A DNA stretch of 35,842 bases. Source: an uncultured Prevotella sp. Lineage in GTDB: Bacteria > Bacteroidota > Bacteroidia > Bacteroidales > Bacteroidaceae. Both the position numbers and the translations under genes were made by a program. The DNA lies in NCBI GenBank assembly GCA_946999045.1, contig CAMQBR010000015.1, forward strand, positions 1-35,842, read 5' to 3'. This document shows, piece by piece, positions 25,781 to 33,061 of this stretch. How positions within the stretch are numbered: the stretch's first letter is position 1; the number at the start of each line of letters is the position of its first letter. The notes beneath the pieces are model-generated. The model saw only the letters and a program-made list of their open reading frames with translations. It made no database searches and was not told the DNA's origin.

Positions 25781-27850
25781 ATGAACTTTCAACTTACATC
25801 TAAATATACCCCCACAGGCGATCAGCCACAAGCTATTAACCAGCTTACTAATGGCATAAAGCGTGGCGACCCAGCACAAGTTTTGTTAGGCGTAACGGGA
25901 TCGGGCAAAACATTTACGGTGGCTAATGTTATCAATAATGTACAAAAGCCCACTCTTATCTTAAGCCATAACAAGACATTAGCTGCACAGCTATACGAAG
26001 AGATGAAAGGCTTCTTCCCCAACAATGCTGTAGAATATTATGTTTCCTACTACGATTATTATCAGCCAGAGGCTTACCTTCCTTCAACCGATGTATATAT
26101 TGAGAAAGATTTAGCTATCAACGATAAGATAGACCAATTACGTTTAAGTGCCGTTAGCGCATTATTGTCTGGCAGAAACGATGTTATAGTAGTATCATCT
26201 GTATCGTGTATCTATGGCATGGGCGGACCTACTGCCATGAGTAACAGCATCATCAGCATAAAAAGAGAACAAAGAATAGAGCGCAACGCTTTTCTGCGTA
26301 AACTGGTAGAAGCCCTGTATGTGCGCAACGATATAGACTTGCAGCGTGGCAACTTTAGAGTAAAAGGCGACACGGTAGATATTGCCATGGCATACGCTAA
26401 CAACGTTTTGCGCATAACGTGGTGGGATGATGAGATAGATACCATTGAAGAAGTAGACAACGTTACTTTTCATCGTTTGGAAACTTTTGAGGAATATCAG
26501 ATATACCCCGCCAACTTGTTTGTTACTTCCAAAGAGCAAACCGAAAATGCTATCCATGAAATTCAAAACGATTTGGCTAAACAAATAGATTTCTTCCACG
26601 ATTTAGGCGATGAAATCAAGGCACAGCGCATCAAAGAACGTGTGGAGTACGATATAGAAATGATTAAAGAGTTAGGACATTGCAGTGGTATTGAAAACTA
26701 CTCACGCTACTTTGATGGGCGCAAAGCAGGGCAACGTCCTTATTGTTTGCTCGATTTCTTTCCAAAAGATTATCTCATGGTTATTGACGAAAGTCATGTT
26801 AGTGTACCACAAATCAATGCAATGTACGGAGGCGACAGGGCTCGAAAGCAGAACTTAGTTGAATATGGGTTTCGCTTGCCAGCTGCTTTCGATAATCGCC
26901 CACTGCGCTTTGAAGAGTTTCATGAAATGCTACATCAGGTTATTTATGTTTCTGCAACACCAGCCAATTACGAGTTACAAGAGGCTGAAGGGGTTGTTGT
27001 AGAACAAATTATACGCCCTACAGGATTGTTAGACCCTGAGATAGAAGTACGTCCTACCGAAAATCAAATAGATAATCTTCTGGATGAAATTCAGCAACGT
27101 ACCGAACGCAATGAGCGTGTATTGGTTACAACGCTCACCAAACGTATGGCAGAAGAATTAACAGAGTTCTTGTTAAACCACGACATCCGTGCCAACTATA
27201 TTCACAGTGATGTTGCAACGTTAGACAGGGTTAAGATTATGACCGACCTTCGTGCTGGTTTGTTTGACGTACTGGTGGGTGTTAACCTCTTGCGTGAGGG
27301 ACTGGATTTGCCCGAAGTTTCATTGGTAGCTATCCTTGATGCCGACAAAGAAGGTTTCTTGCGCAGTCATCGTAGTTTAACCCAAACAGCGGGCCGTGCA
27401 GCTCGTAACGTTAACGGAAAGGTTATTATGTATGCCGATACCATTACAGAGAGTATGCAGCGCACTATTGACGAAACAGCTCGACGTCGCTCTATCCAGC
27501 TAAAATACAACGAAGAACACCATATCACCCCAAAACAAATTACCAAGGAAATTAAGAATGCCTTGCCTACCGCTGCAAAAGAAGAACAGATACCAACAGC
27601 CAAACAAGTTAAATTGCCCTCTTCTAAAGCTAAATCATACGGAGATGTTTACATTGAACCCGACAATTCTGCATTTGCTGCCGACCCTATTATTAAACAA
27701 ATGTCGAAAGAGCAATTGCAAAAGAGCATTGATAACACAACCAAATTGATGAAACAGGCTGCCAAAAACCTTGACTTTTTACAAGCAGCACAATATCGCG
27801 ACGAGATTGTAAGATTACAAAAACTACTTAAGGACGGTTCTATCAATTAG
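25781..27850 (+). CDS. uvrB: Excinuclease ABC subunit UvrB
   Basis: From the ATG at 25781 (MNFQLTSKYTPTGDQPQAI) the protein has 689 residues; a GTG one codon earlier is possible. Walker A is GVTGSGKT (37-44). The beta-hairpin YYVSYYDYYQPEAYLP (about 87-104) clamps damaged DNA. VIDESH is the DEAD-type box, and the helicase C-terminal part has TTLTKRMAEELTEFL and QTAGRAARN. A C-terminal UVR motif (KNLDFLQAAQYRDEIVRLQ) contacts UvrC. The final KDGSIN and the stop codon are written by a family-1 repeat end, so the original C-terminal residues have been replaced. Confidence 0.97.
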   Translation: MNFQLTSKYTPTGDQPQAINQLTNGIKRGDPAQVLLGVTGSGKTFTVANVINNVQKPTLILSHNKTLAAQLYEEMKGFFPNNAVEYYVSYYDYYQPEAYLPSTDVYIEKDLAINDKIDQLRLSAVSALLSGRNDVIVVSSVSCIYGMGGPTAMSNSIISIKREQRIERNAFLRKLVEALYVRNDIDLQRGNFRVKGDTVDIAMAYANNVLRITWWDDEIDTIEEVDNVTFHRLETFEEYQIYPANLFVTSKEQTENAIHEIQNDLAKQIDFFHDLGDEIKAQRIKERVEYDIEMIKELGHCSGIENYSRYFDGRKAGQRPYCLLDFFPKDYLMVIDESHVSVPQINAMYGGDRARKQNLVEYGFRLPAAFDNRPLRFEEFHEMLHQVIYVSATPANYELQEAEGVVVEQIIRPTGLLDPEIEVRPTENQIDNLLDEIQQRTERNERVLVTTLTKRMAEELTEFLLNHDIRANYIHSDVATLDRVKIMTDLRAGLFDVLVGVNLLREGLDLPEVSLVAILDADKEGFLRSHRSLTQTAGRAARNVNGKVIMYADTITESMQRTIDETARRRSIQLKYNEEHHITPKQITKEIKNALPTAAKEEQIPTAKQVKLPSSKAKSYGDVYIEPDNSAFAADPIIKQMSKEQLQKSIDNTTKLMKQAAKNLDFLQAAQYRDEIVRLQKLLKDGSIN

Positions 27851-27906
27851 CTTTGACCAATTGTGAAACCTTTTCTTTTTGAGGTCAATTATATAGAACC
27901 AACCTA
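27829..27906 (-). repeat. Family-1 repeat, 78-bp minimal copy overlapping the uvrB stop codon
   Basis: It begins AAGGACGGTTCTATCAATTA inside uvrB, continues through GCTTTGACCAATTGTG and GAGGTCAATT, then jumps directly to ATATAGAACCAACCT. The joint is at an AATT shared by both breakpoints in full-length copies. It is the shortest two-ended copy in the window and lies between convergent uvrB and the upxY-like gene. Confidence 0.87.
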
Positions 27907-27982
27907 AATACAAACTCATAACACGGATGCCAAACAGCCTTAAAAACTAATTATAAAGCTCTAACGTTCAAAAAAGCTCTTT

Positions 27983-28600
27983 TTATTTCTTCACCACAGC
28001 CCTACAGCACCAGCGAGAAACCTTGAGCATAACAGCAAACCCAGGAACCTCTTTTAATAAAAAATACTTTTTATTGCTGCGAACTAATCTACCACTCAAT
28101 CCTTTTAGCGGACCATATTTAACATATACAGGCGCACCAACCTTATATTTAGCTTCCTGTTCTGTTAGATATTTGCGCATGGCTATATTAGGATTACACA
28201 TTGCCATAAATTCAAACATTTGTCGAGCTGGAATTTCATAATATCTATCATCATCACGGCTTCGTCGTATTACTGACGACTTAAATGGAGCATCCGTTAA
28301 TAAATTGCGAAGTTTTAACTCTGCATCCGCAATTTTTACAAAAATCAAATTTTTAATTACAGGTCGCATGCGCATAATCGGCTTGTGTTCTCTATCTTCT
28401 ACTTCCACGCATTCCATCGGAACAAAATATTTCACCCCATGTCCATCAAAATAATCTATTACTATCTGCAATTTTATAGTAAATAACCTAATAGCATACC
28501 ACGGTATATCGTCTTCCAACGAACTTTGCTCTGTTGTGTTTTGCTTTGCCAAATCTATCACAGACAGATGCTCACTGCTATTCTTAAAAGATGAAGTCAT
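27983..28600 (-). CDS. UpxY/NusG-family transcription antiterminator
   Basis: The 205-residue protein has a NusG N-terminal domain (about 34-130): PWYAIRLFTIKLQIVIDYFDGHGVKYFVPM and RPVIKNLIFVKI. The C-terminal KOW-like domain is KVGAPVYVKYGPLKGLSGRLVRSNKKYFLL. UpxY proteins let RNA polymerase read through leaders of capsule operons and usually are the first gene of their target operon. Here the downstream neighbour is the 3' end of convergent uvrB, so there is no operon to serve. The promoter at 28628-28656 looks intact. Possible readings are an orphan acting in trans, a relic of a lost polysaccharide locus, or a NusG paralogue with another role. Confidence 0.82.
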   Translation of the reverse strand: MTSSFKNSSEHLSVIDLAKQNTTEQSSLEDDIPWYAIRLFTIKLQIVIDYFDGHGVKYFVPMECVEVEDREHKPIMRMRPVIKNLIFVKIADAELKLRNLLTDAPFKSSVIRRSRDDDRYYEIPARQMFEFMAMCNPNIAMRKYLTEQEAKYKVGAPVYVKYGPLKGLSGRLVRSNKKYFLLKEVPGFAVMLKVSRWCCRAVVKK

Positions 28601-28627
28601 AAGGTTTTTTTTGATAATTATATACTA

Positions 28628-28656
28628 CAAAAGTAATCATTTTTTTTATGAACAAA
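28628..28656 (-). promoter_or_regulatory. Promoter of the upxY-like gene
   Basis: On the minus strand, TTTG (28653-28656) and TACTTTTG (28628-28635) are 17 bases apart. A second TTTG lies 22 bases away, on the other side of the usual 19-21. The start codon follows about 25 bases downstream. Confidence 0.6.
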
Positions 28657-28680
28657 GCAAAAAAAATACATTCTCTCTTT

Positions 28681-28850
28681 AGGCTGATTCTATAAATTAG
28701 CTTTGTTACATTTTTAACCCCTAAAGCAGTACAAACCAAATACAATCTCAAACTTGTTTAAATTATTGAGACGCAACCTGTTTTCTATAGGATGGTTCTA
28801 TAAAAAACTGACATAAAAGCTTTACGGTGGTAATAGATAGAACCGACCTT
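28681..28850 (-). repeat. Family-1 repeat, 170-bp divergent copy
   Basis: Left end AGGCTGATTCTATAAATTAG then CTTTG; interior CAAACTTGTTTAAATTATTG and ACGCAACCTGTTTTCTATAG; right end TTTACGGTGGTAATAGATAG then AACCGACCTT. An extra end-like GGATGGTTCTATAA lies inside. The right end touches the trpF stop codon. Confidence 0.82.
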
Positions 28851-29523
28851 AAATTTTTAACAAGAATTTCTTTAATTTTTCTACATTCTTTATACCTGGT
28901 TCTGTTTCAAATCCAGTGCTTATATTAAGTCCTGCAAACTTATCTATCTTCTTCAAATCATTTATATACAATAAGCTATTTTCCATGTTACCGCCCAACA
29001 AGAAAGGTATATTACCTTGATATTTTTTCAGAAGGTTTACATCAACGTAATCTTCCGTATCAGGTTCAAACAGAAATAAATTTATCAACCCCTCATAACT
29101 GTTGCAAATATTAAAATCGGACGGTTTGCTAATCTTTATTTTCTTAATAATCTTTATGTTAGGCTGAATATCAGGTTTCAGCGTGTGCAACAAGTTATCT
29201 ATCATAATGGCACTTTCCTCACCATTTAACTGAACATAGTCTAAATGAAACTTATACACGCGCATAACTATATTTTGTGGCATATCGTCTGCAAATACAC
29301 CTACCTTTTCTACACTTTTACCATGTTGTACATGGCTCTTATGCTGCACCTTTCCAGCAAGGCTATCCTCACAAAAATCAGGAACAATACCAGAAAGACT
29401 GTTTATCATACTAACGTAACAAGGAGAGTTCTTAATAAATACCAAACCTATCATATCTATTCCTAAAGCTGCTACGGCGCAAATATTATTAGGATTGCGC
29501 ATCCCACAAACTTTTATTTTCAT
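28849..29523 (-). CDS. trpF: Divergent phosphoribosylanthranilate isomerase (TrpF-like)
   Basis: From the ATG at 29523 the protein has 224 residues. It begins MKIKVCGMRNPNNI with the catalytic Cys6 and keeps DMIGLVFIKNSPCYV, VGVFADD, DYVQLNGEES, FLLGGNMENS and NISTGFETEPGIKNVEK. The strand that normally ends in the general-acid Asp and the Gly-rich FDW loop reads LFLFEPDTEDYVDVNLL, with Glu at the Asp position and no GGSG loop. There are no other trp genes nearby, while normal trpF genes sit in the trp operon. It may be a second, divergent copy with reduced or changed activity. Confidence 0.8.
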   Translation of the reverse strand: MKIKVCGMRNPNNICAVAALGIDMIGLVFIKNSPCYVSMINSLSGIVPDFCEDSLAGKVQHKSHVQHGKSVEKVGVFADDMPQNIVMRVYKFHLDYVQLNGEESAIMIDNLLHTLKPDIQPNIKIIKKIKISKPSDFNICNSYEGLINLFLFEPDTEDYVDVNLLKKYQGNIPFLLGGNMENSLLYINDLKKIDKFAGLNISTGFETEPGIKNVEKLKKFLLKI

Positions 29524-29627
29524 ATCTTTATTGGGGGGTTCTAAGTTAACCGTCAATCAAATACATTTTGCAATATTACGCATTATTTTTATAATACTTA
29601 TACATTTACGCCAAAGATTTTAAACAT

Positions 29628-29672
29628 TAAGGGCGATTCTATAAATTACCACCATAAAGTTTTTTTCTCTCA
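29628..29672 (+). repeat. Family-1 repeat, single end
   Basis: TAAGGGCGATTCTATAAATT followed by ACCACCATAAAGTTTTTTT is one end of family 1, in the same orientation as 32633-32893. It lies between the divergent trpF and the 43-aa gene. A second degenerate end (AAAGGCTGGTTCAGCAATTA) lies at 29726-29745. Confidence 0.65.
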
Positions 29673-29823
29673 TAACGTAATAAATAATTTATGCAAACGT
29701 TATATCTATACTAAAAGTAACAAATAAAGGCTGGTTCAGCAATTAGCCTTTTTGTCTAACAAGTACTATTTATATCTACAAAAACAGAATACTAACAAAA
29801 AAGTGAATACAAAAATATATATA

Positions 29824-29955
29824 ATGTCTATGAAGAATTTTACCCCTGAAGAACTTAAGCCATCTGAGTCTACACTCCTATTTATCAAGCAATTGGCTCA
29901 CACCTATCGTGTAGTAAAAAACAATCATCATTACATTTCTTATTGCTTAAATTAG
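29824..29955 (+). CDS. Small 43-residue protein of unknown function
   Basis: It begins MSMKNFTPEELKPSESTLLF and ends with RVVKNNHHYISYCLN. I recall short Bacteroidales proteins with a similar LKPSxxTLxxI(R/K)QxAYTYR core, which supports a real gene. The ATG at 29824 or 29830 is preferred over upstream non-ATG starts. It is soluble with no signal peptide. rpe follows after 48 bases on the same strand, so co-transcription is likely. Function unknown. Confidence 0.6.
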   Translation: MSMKNFTPEELKPSESTLLFIKQLAHTYRVVKNNHHYISYCLN

Positions 29956-30003
29956 AGATGAAGTATAAGTACTTTTACACCTTAACATAAAATAAGAAAC
30001 ACA

Positions 30004-30681
30004 ATGAATAAAACTATTATCTCTCCCTCATTACTCTCTGCCGACTTTACCAATCTTAAAGCCGACATAGATATGATAAATAGAAGCGAAGCCGATTGGT
30101 TGCACATGGATGTAATGGATGGTGTTTTTGTACCAAACATATCGTTTGGTTTTCCTGTTATTAGTGCCGTTAAGAAAATTTGCACCAAGCCACTTGATGT
30201 ACATTTCATGATAGTACAACCAGAACGATACATTGCCGAAGCTGCTAAGGTGGGAGCAGCTATCATGTCTGTACAATACGAAGCATGCACACATCTGCAC
30301 CGAACCATTCAGCAGATACACCAAGCTGGCATGAGAGCAGGAGTAGTTCTTAATCCTGCAACACCTGTTCATCTACTCGAAGATGTTATCTGCAACGTCG
30401 ATTTAGTGTTACTAATGAGTGTAAACCCTGGCTTTGGCGGACAGAAGTTTATTGAACATACCATTACAAAGGTACAACGCTTACGAAAACTTATCAACAC
30501 CTCAGGTTCACATGCCATCATCGAAGTGGATGGCGGTGTGAATGGCGAAACAGGTCCACGCTTAGTTGCCGCAGGTGTAGACGCCTTGGTTAGTGGTAGC
30601 TATGTGTTTAAGTCAGAAAATCCAGAGGAAACAATAAGGGAACTGAAAAGCCACCCCACCCCAACCTCTACAAAGGGGTAG
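30004..30681 (+). CDS. rpe: Ribulose-phosphate 3-epimerase
   Basis: The 225-residue TIM barrel begins with SPSLLSADF. The metal and catalytic residues lie in LHMDVMDGVFVPNISFG, VHFMIVQPE, VLLMSVNPGFGGQKF and IEVDGGVN, followed by the phosphate loop VSGSYVFKS. It interconverts ribulose-5-phosphate and xylulose-5-phosphate in the pentose phosphate pathway. The final SHPTPTSTKG is unusual; it is encoded by a C-rich stretch (ccaccccacccc) that can pair with the following GGGGTAGG, so the reading frame runs into a hairpin. Otherwise of normal length. Confidence 0.95.
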   Translation: MNKTIISPSLLSADFTNLKADIDMINRSEADWLHMDVMDGVFVPNISFGFPVISAVKKICTKPLDVHFMIVQPERYIAEAAKVGAAIMSVQYEACTHLHRTIQQIHQAGMRAGVVLNPATPVHLLEDVICNVDLVLLMSVNPGFGGQKFIEHTITKVQRLRKLINTSGSHAIIEVDGGVNGETGPRLVAAGVDALVSGSYVFKSENPEETIRELKSHPTPTSTKG

Positions 30682-30819
30682 GCAGATGAGTTAACTCTTT
30701 TGCCAAATACAAAACAGCCAATATCTATACTCTCGCCTACTTTGCACACTGTAAAAAGCCTTAACCCAAGAGTTCTTCACACCCACTGGATAGTGAGGAA
30801 AGCTTTAGAGAGTGGGGCT

Positions 30820-31419
30820 TTACGCCATCTGCAGCATCATTTGGTGTTCTTCTGCCATCTTTCTTAAATTGATAAGAGCATACCTCATTCTTCCCAATGC
30901 AGTATTAATACTCACATTTGTCGTTTCGGCAATCTCCTTAAAAGACAATTGCTGATAAAAACGCATATACACCACCTCACGCTGAACCGTAGGCAGAAGA
31001 TTCATCATTCGCTTCACATCTACCATAATCTGACTATTCACGTATTTACATTCAATGTTTTCGTCTATCGGTTCCTTATCACCAAAGTTCGACAAGTTGT
31101 TGTCCTCCGTAGCTTCAACCAACTTATCCAACTTCTGCTCACGATACATATCCATTATAATGTTGTGAGCAATACGAATCACCCATGCGCAAAATTTTCC
31201 GTTCACAGTATACTTTCCCTGTTGTAGTTTGCTAATAACCTTAACAAATGTTTCTTGAAAAACATCATTTGCCACATCTCTATTGCGAACCACAAAAAGA
31301 ATGTAAGAAAATATTTTAGACTGATTGCGTAACAATAACAAATCGAAAGCAGAATTACTCCCATTAATATATGCTACTGCCAGTTCTTCATCAGAAAGTT
31401 CATTCAGTAGTTTTTTCAT
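30820..31419 (-). CDS. ECF-family RNA polymerase sigma factor
   Basis: The 199-residue protein has sigma region 2 (about 25-95: DVANDVFQETFVKVISKL, AWVIRIAHNIIMDMYRE). Sigma region 4 is at about 135-190, with the helix-turn-helix YQQLSFKEIAETTNVSINTALGRMRYAL. The linker DNNLSNFGDKEPIDENIE is acidic. No anti-sigma factor, SusC/SusD pair or signalling partner lies beside it, so it is an orphan ECF factor; some Bacteroidales factors of this type act in stress responses. A full-length family-1 repeat stands 66 bases upstream of its start codon, within its likely promoter region. Confidence 0.85.
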   Translation of the reverse strand: MKKLLNELSDEELAVAYINGSNSAFDLLLLRNQSKIFSYILFVVRNRDVANDVFQETFVKVISKLQQGKYTVNGKFCAWVIRIAHNIIMDMYREQKLDKLVEATEDNNLSNFGDKEPIDENIECKYVNSQIMVDVKRMMNLLPTVQREVVYMRFYQQLSFKEIAETTNVSINTALGRMRYALINLRKMAEEHQMMLQMA

Positions 31420-31485
31420 TTTCTTAAAAGTTTTTATTCTAAGTAAATGTGTTTCAATAGGCTGTTTTATTTTTCATTTGTTATT

Positions 31486-31745
31486 AAGGCGGTTCTATAA
31501 ATTACCACCGTAAAGCTTTTATGTCAGCTTTTTTTACGTTTTGTCATCTTGTGGGTTCTTTTTATATAAAACAGGCTGCGCCTCAACAATTCAAACAAGT
31601 TTGATTGCATTCGGCTTGCTCCGTTTTTGGTTCAATTTACTTGTTCGTCCAAGTAGTATAGCTCGCTATACTACTTCACTCACAAACAAATCAACTTCAA
31701 AAATATTCTCGCAATCTGTCAAAGCTAATTTATAGAAGCACCCTT
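31486..31745 (+). repeat. Family-1 repeat, full-length copy (260 bp)
   Basis: It starts AAGGCGGTTCTATAAATTA then CCACCGTAAAG, and ends AAAGCTAATTTATAGAAGCA then CCCTT. The centre holds the perfect palindrome AAGTAGTATAGC-TC-GCTATACTACTT (31651-31662 with 31665-31676). It contains no gene. It matches 32633-32893 in the same orientation over its whole length. Confidence 0.92.
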
Positions 31746-31835
31746 TATTCTCTTTTATTTTTTACAAAGGTAAAAAGTTTTGTCCAGTTCACCAATTTTT
31801 TTGCTTAATAAGTTTAATATAGCTAACAAATAAGT

Positions 31836-32089
31836 GGCTCTATAACGAATCATGTGGGTAATCAAGGAAAACTCATATAAAAATATTACCTTTGTCTTAT
31901 GTATAGTACCAGAGATATTTACACAGGCTTTAGGCCTATCAGAACCATGATATGTTGCCAAGGTTGAGTTTATAGCTGGCAAACACTCCAACAAAGAGCT
32001 TCATATTTGATTGAGCTTTAATCGTGGCGCTCGTTTTAGAGTAACAGGAGGGCTTAAACTTGATTACCCACACAATTCGGTATAGAGCC
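31836..32089. mobile_element. 254-bp non-autonomous element with ISL3-like termini
   Basis: The left end, 31836-31866, starts GGCTCTATAACGAAT. The right end, 32059-32089, is its inverted copy starting GGCTCTATACCGAAT. The 31-base ends match at 28 positions, and both run into TGTGGGTAATCAAG. The GGCTCT start and TGTGGGTA motif resemble ends of ISL3-family elements in Bacteroidales, from memory. At 254 bp it has no room for a transposase, so it is a MITE-like or internally deleted derivative. No clear 8-base target duplication was found. Confidence 0.75.
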
Positions 32090-32132
32090 TTTTTTATTCA
32101 AAAATAAGCACAACCATATATAGCAATGCTCA

Positions 32133-32150
32133 TTTTTATAGAACCTGCCA
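32133..32150 (+). repeat. Single family-1 end
   Basis: CATTTTTATAGAACCTGCC resembles the outward-right end of family 1. No partner end is nearby. Confidence 0.4.
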
Positions 32151-32632
32151 TAAATAAAAATCATAACAAAAACATTTGTACACTATTCAATACCACATAC
32201 TACAAATATTCTTTACAAATGCTCCGCCATATTTTAAATATTTCAAAATAAAAACAAGATGGGCGAAAATACGCAAATTACAGCAGCTTAATATCTATTT
32301 AATAATCAACAACTTACAAATCTCTATTTTGATTTACCATTTTATTTCATCGGTTTTTAATAAAAAAATCACACAAATTGAGCCATTACCCCAATGAATT
32401 AAGTAAACAAACTGCATGAAATAGACTTACAAAGCCATATAGATACCGCTGCAAAGTAGTGCAAATAATAAAACAAGCAAAAATATATAGAATAAAAGTA
32501 TAGCGTTTTTCCCTAAAACAAGAGTTTGATAAATGTTAAATTTTTGCGATTTTTCTTGACAATATATATATCAACTCAACATCACTAAAATAACATCTTC
32601 TTTGAAGTATTTTACCATAGCCTAATTCTATA

Positions 32633-32893
32633 AAGGGCGGTTCTATAAATTACCACCGTAAAGTTTTTTTTATGCCAGTATATTTACGTTTTGTCATCTT
32701 GTGGACTCTTTTTATATAAAACAGGCTGCGCCTCAACAATTCAAACAAGTTTGATTGCATTCGGCTTGCTCCATTTTTGGTTCAATTTGTTTGTTCGTTC
32801 AGTAGTATAGCTCGCTATACTCCTTCGCTTACAAACAAATTGACCTCAAAAATAGTCTCACAATCTGTCAAAGCTAATTTATAGAACCGCCCT
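32633..32893 (+). repeat. Family-1 repeat, full-length reference copy (261 bp)
   Basis: The outer ends AGGGCGGTTCTATAAATTA and TAATTTATAGAACCGCCCT are perfect inverted repeats of 19 bases. Interior blocks are CCACCGTAAAG, ACGTTTTGTCATCTTGTG, GCTGCGCCTCAACAATTC and ATTCGGCTTGCTCC. A long inverted repeat, GGTTCAATTTGTTTGT (32779-32794) facing ACAAACAAATTGACC (32831-32845), encloses AGTATAGC-TC-GCTATACT. TAAA stands directly on both sides if the element is read as GGGCGG to CCGCCC, a possible 4-base target duplication. Confidence 0.93.
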
Positions 32894-32921
32894 AAACAAA
32901 TAAGCTATAAACAAAAGAAGA

Positions 32922-32987
32922 TATGACAGCTTGTCATACCAAAATGTCAGTCGTTTCAATAATTTTATATTTTGGCATAGCATTTGT
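32922..32987 (+). promoter_or_regulatory. Candidate dnaK control region: palindrome plus sigma54-like promoter
   Basis: TATGACA-gct-TGTCATA (32922-32938) is a 7-bp inverted repeat; another TGTCAG follows at 32945. TGGCAT (32973-32978) and TTGT (32984-32987) have the spacing of a sigma54 -24/-12 promoter (TGGCAC-N5-TTGC) with mismatches in the last bases. No CIRCE-type TTAGCACTC element is seen. The mRNA leader would be about 155 bases. Confidence 0.35.
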
Positions 32988-33061
32988 TTTAATGTAAACG
33001 AACCTTGATGTCGCTTATATTAAAAAGAGGCATTGAGAAAAAAAATATAATGAGTAAAGTT

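Noticed and set aside
27983..29523. Capsular polysaccharide locus suggested by the UpxY-like gene
   Set aside because: No glycosyltransferase, flippase or polymerase gene is on the same strand nearby; the neighbours are trpF and uvrB.
31541..31735. Plus-strand reading frame of 64 codons in the full-length repeat
   Set aside because: It is repeat interior, not kept open in the other full copies, and shows no protein-like conservation.
31755..31994. Minus-strand reading frame of 79 codons
   Set aside because: It crosses one end of the ISL3-like element and continues into flanking AT-rich DNA. No transposase motif was recognised.
32176..32397. Plus-strand reading frame of 73 codons in the AT-rich gap
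   Set aside because: It is built of Ile, Lys, Asn, Tyr and Phe codons from AT-rich sequence, with no promoter, neighbour or recognisable family.
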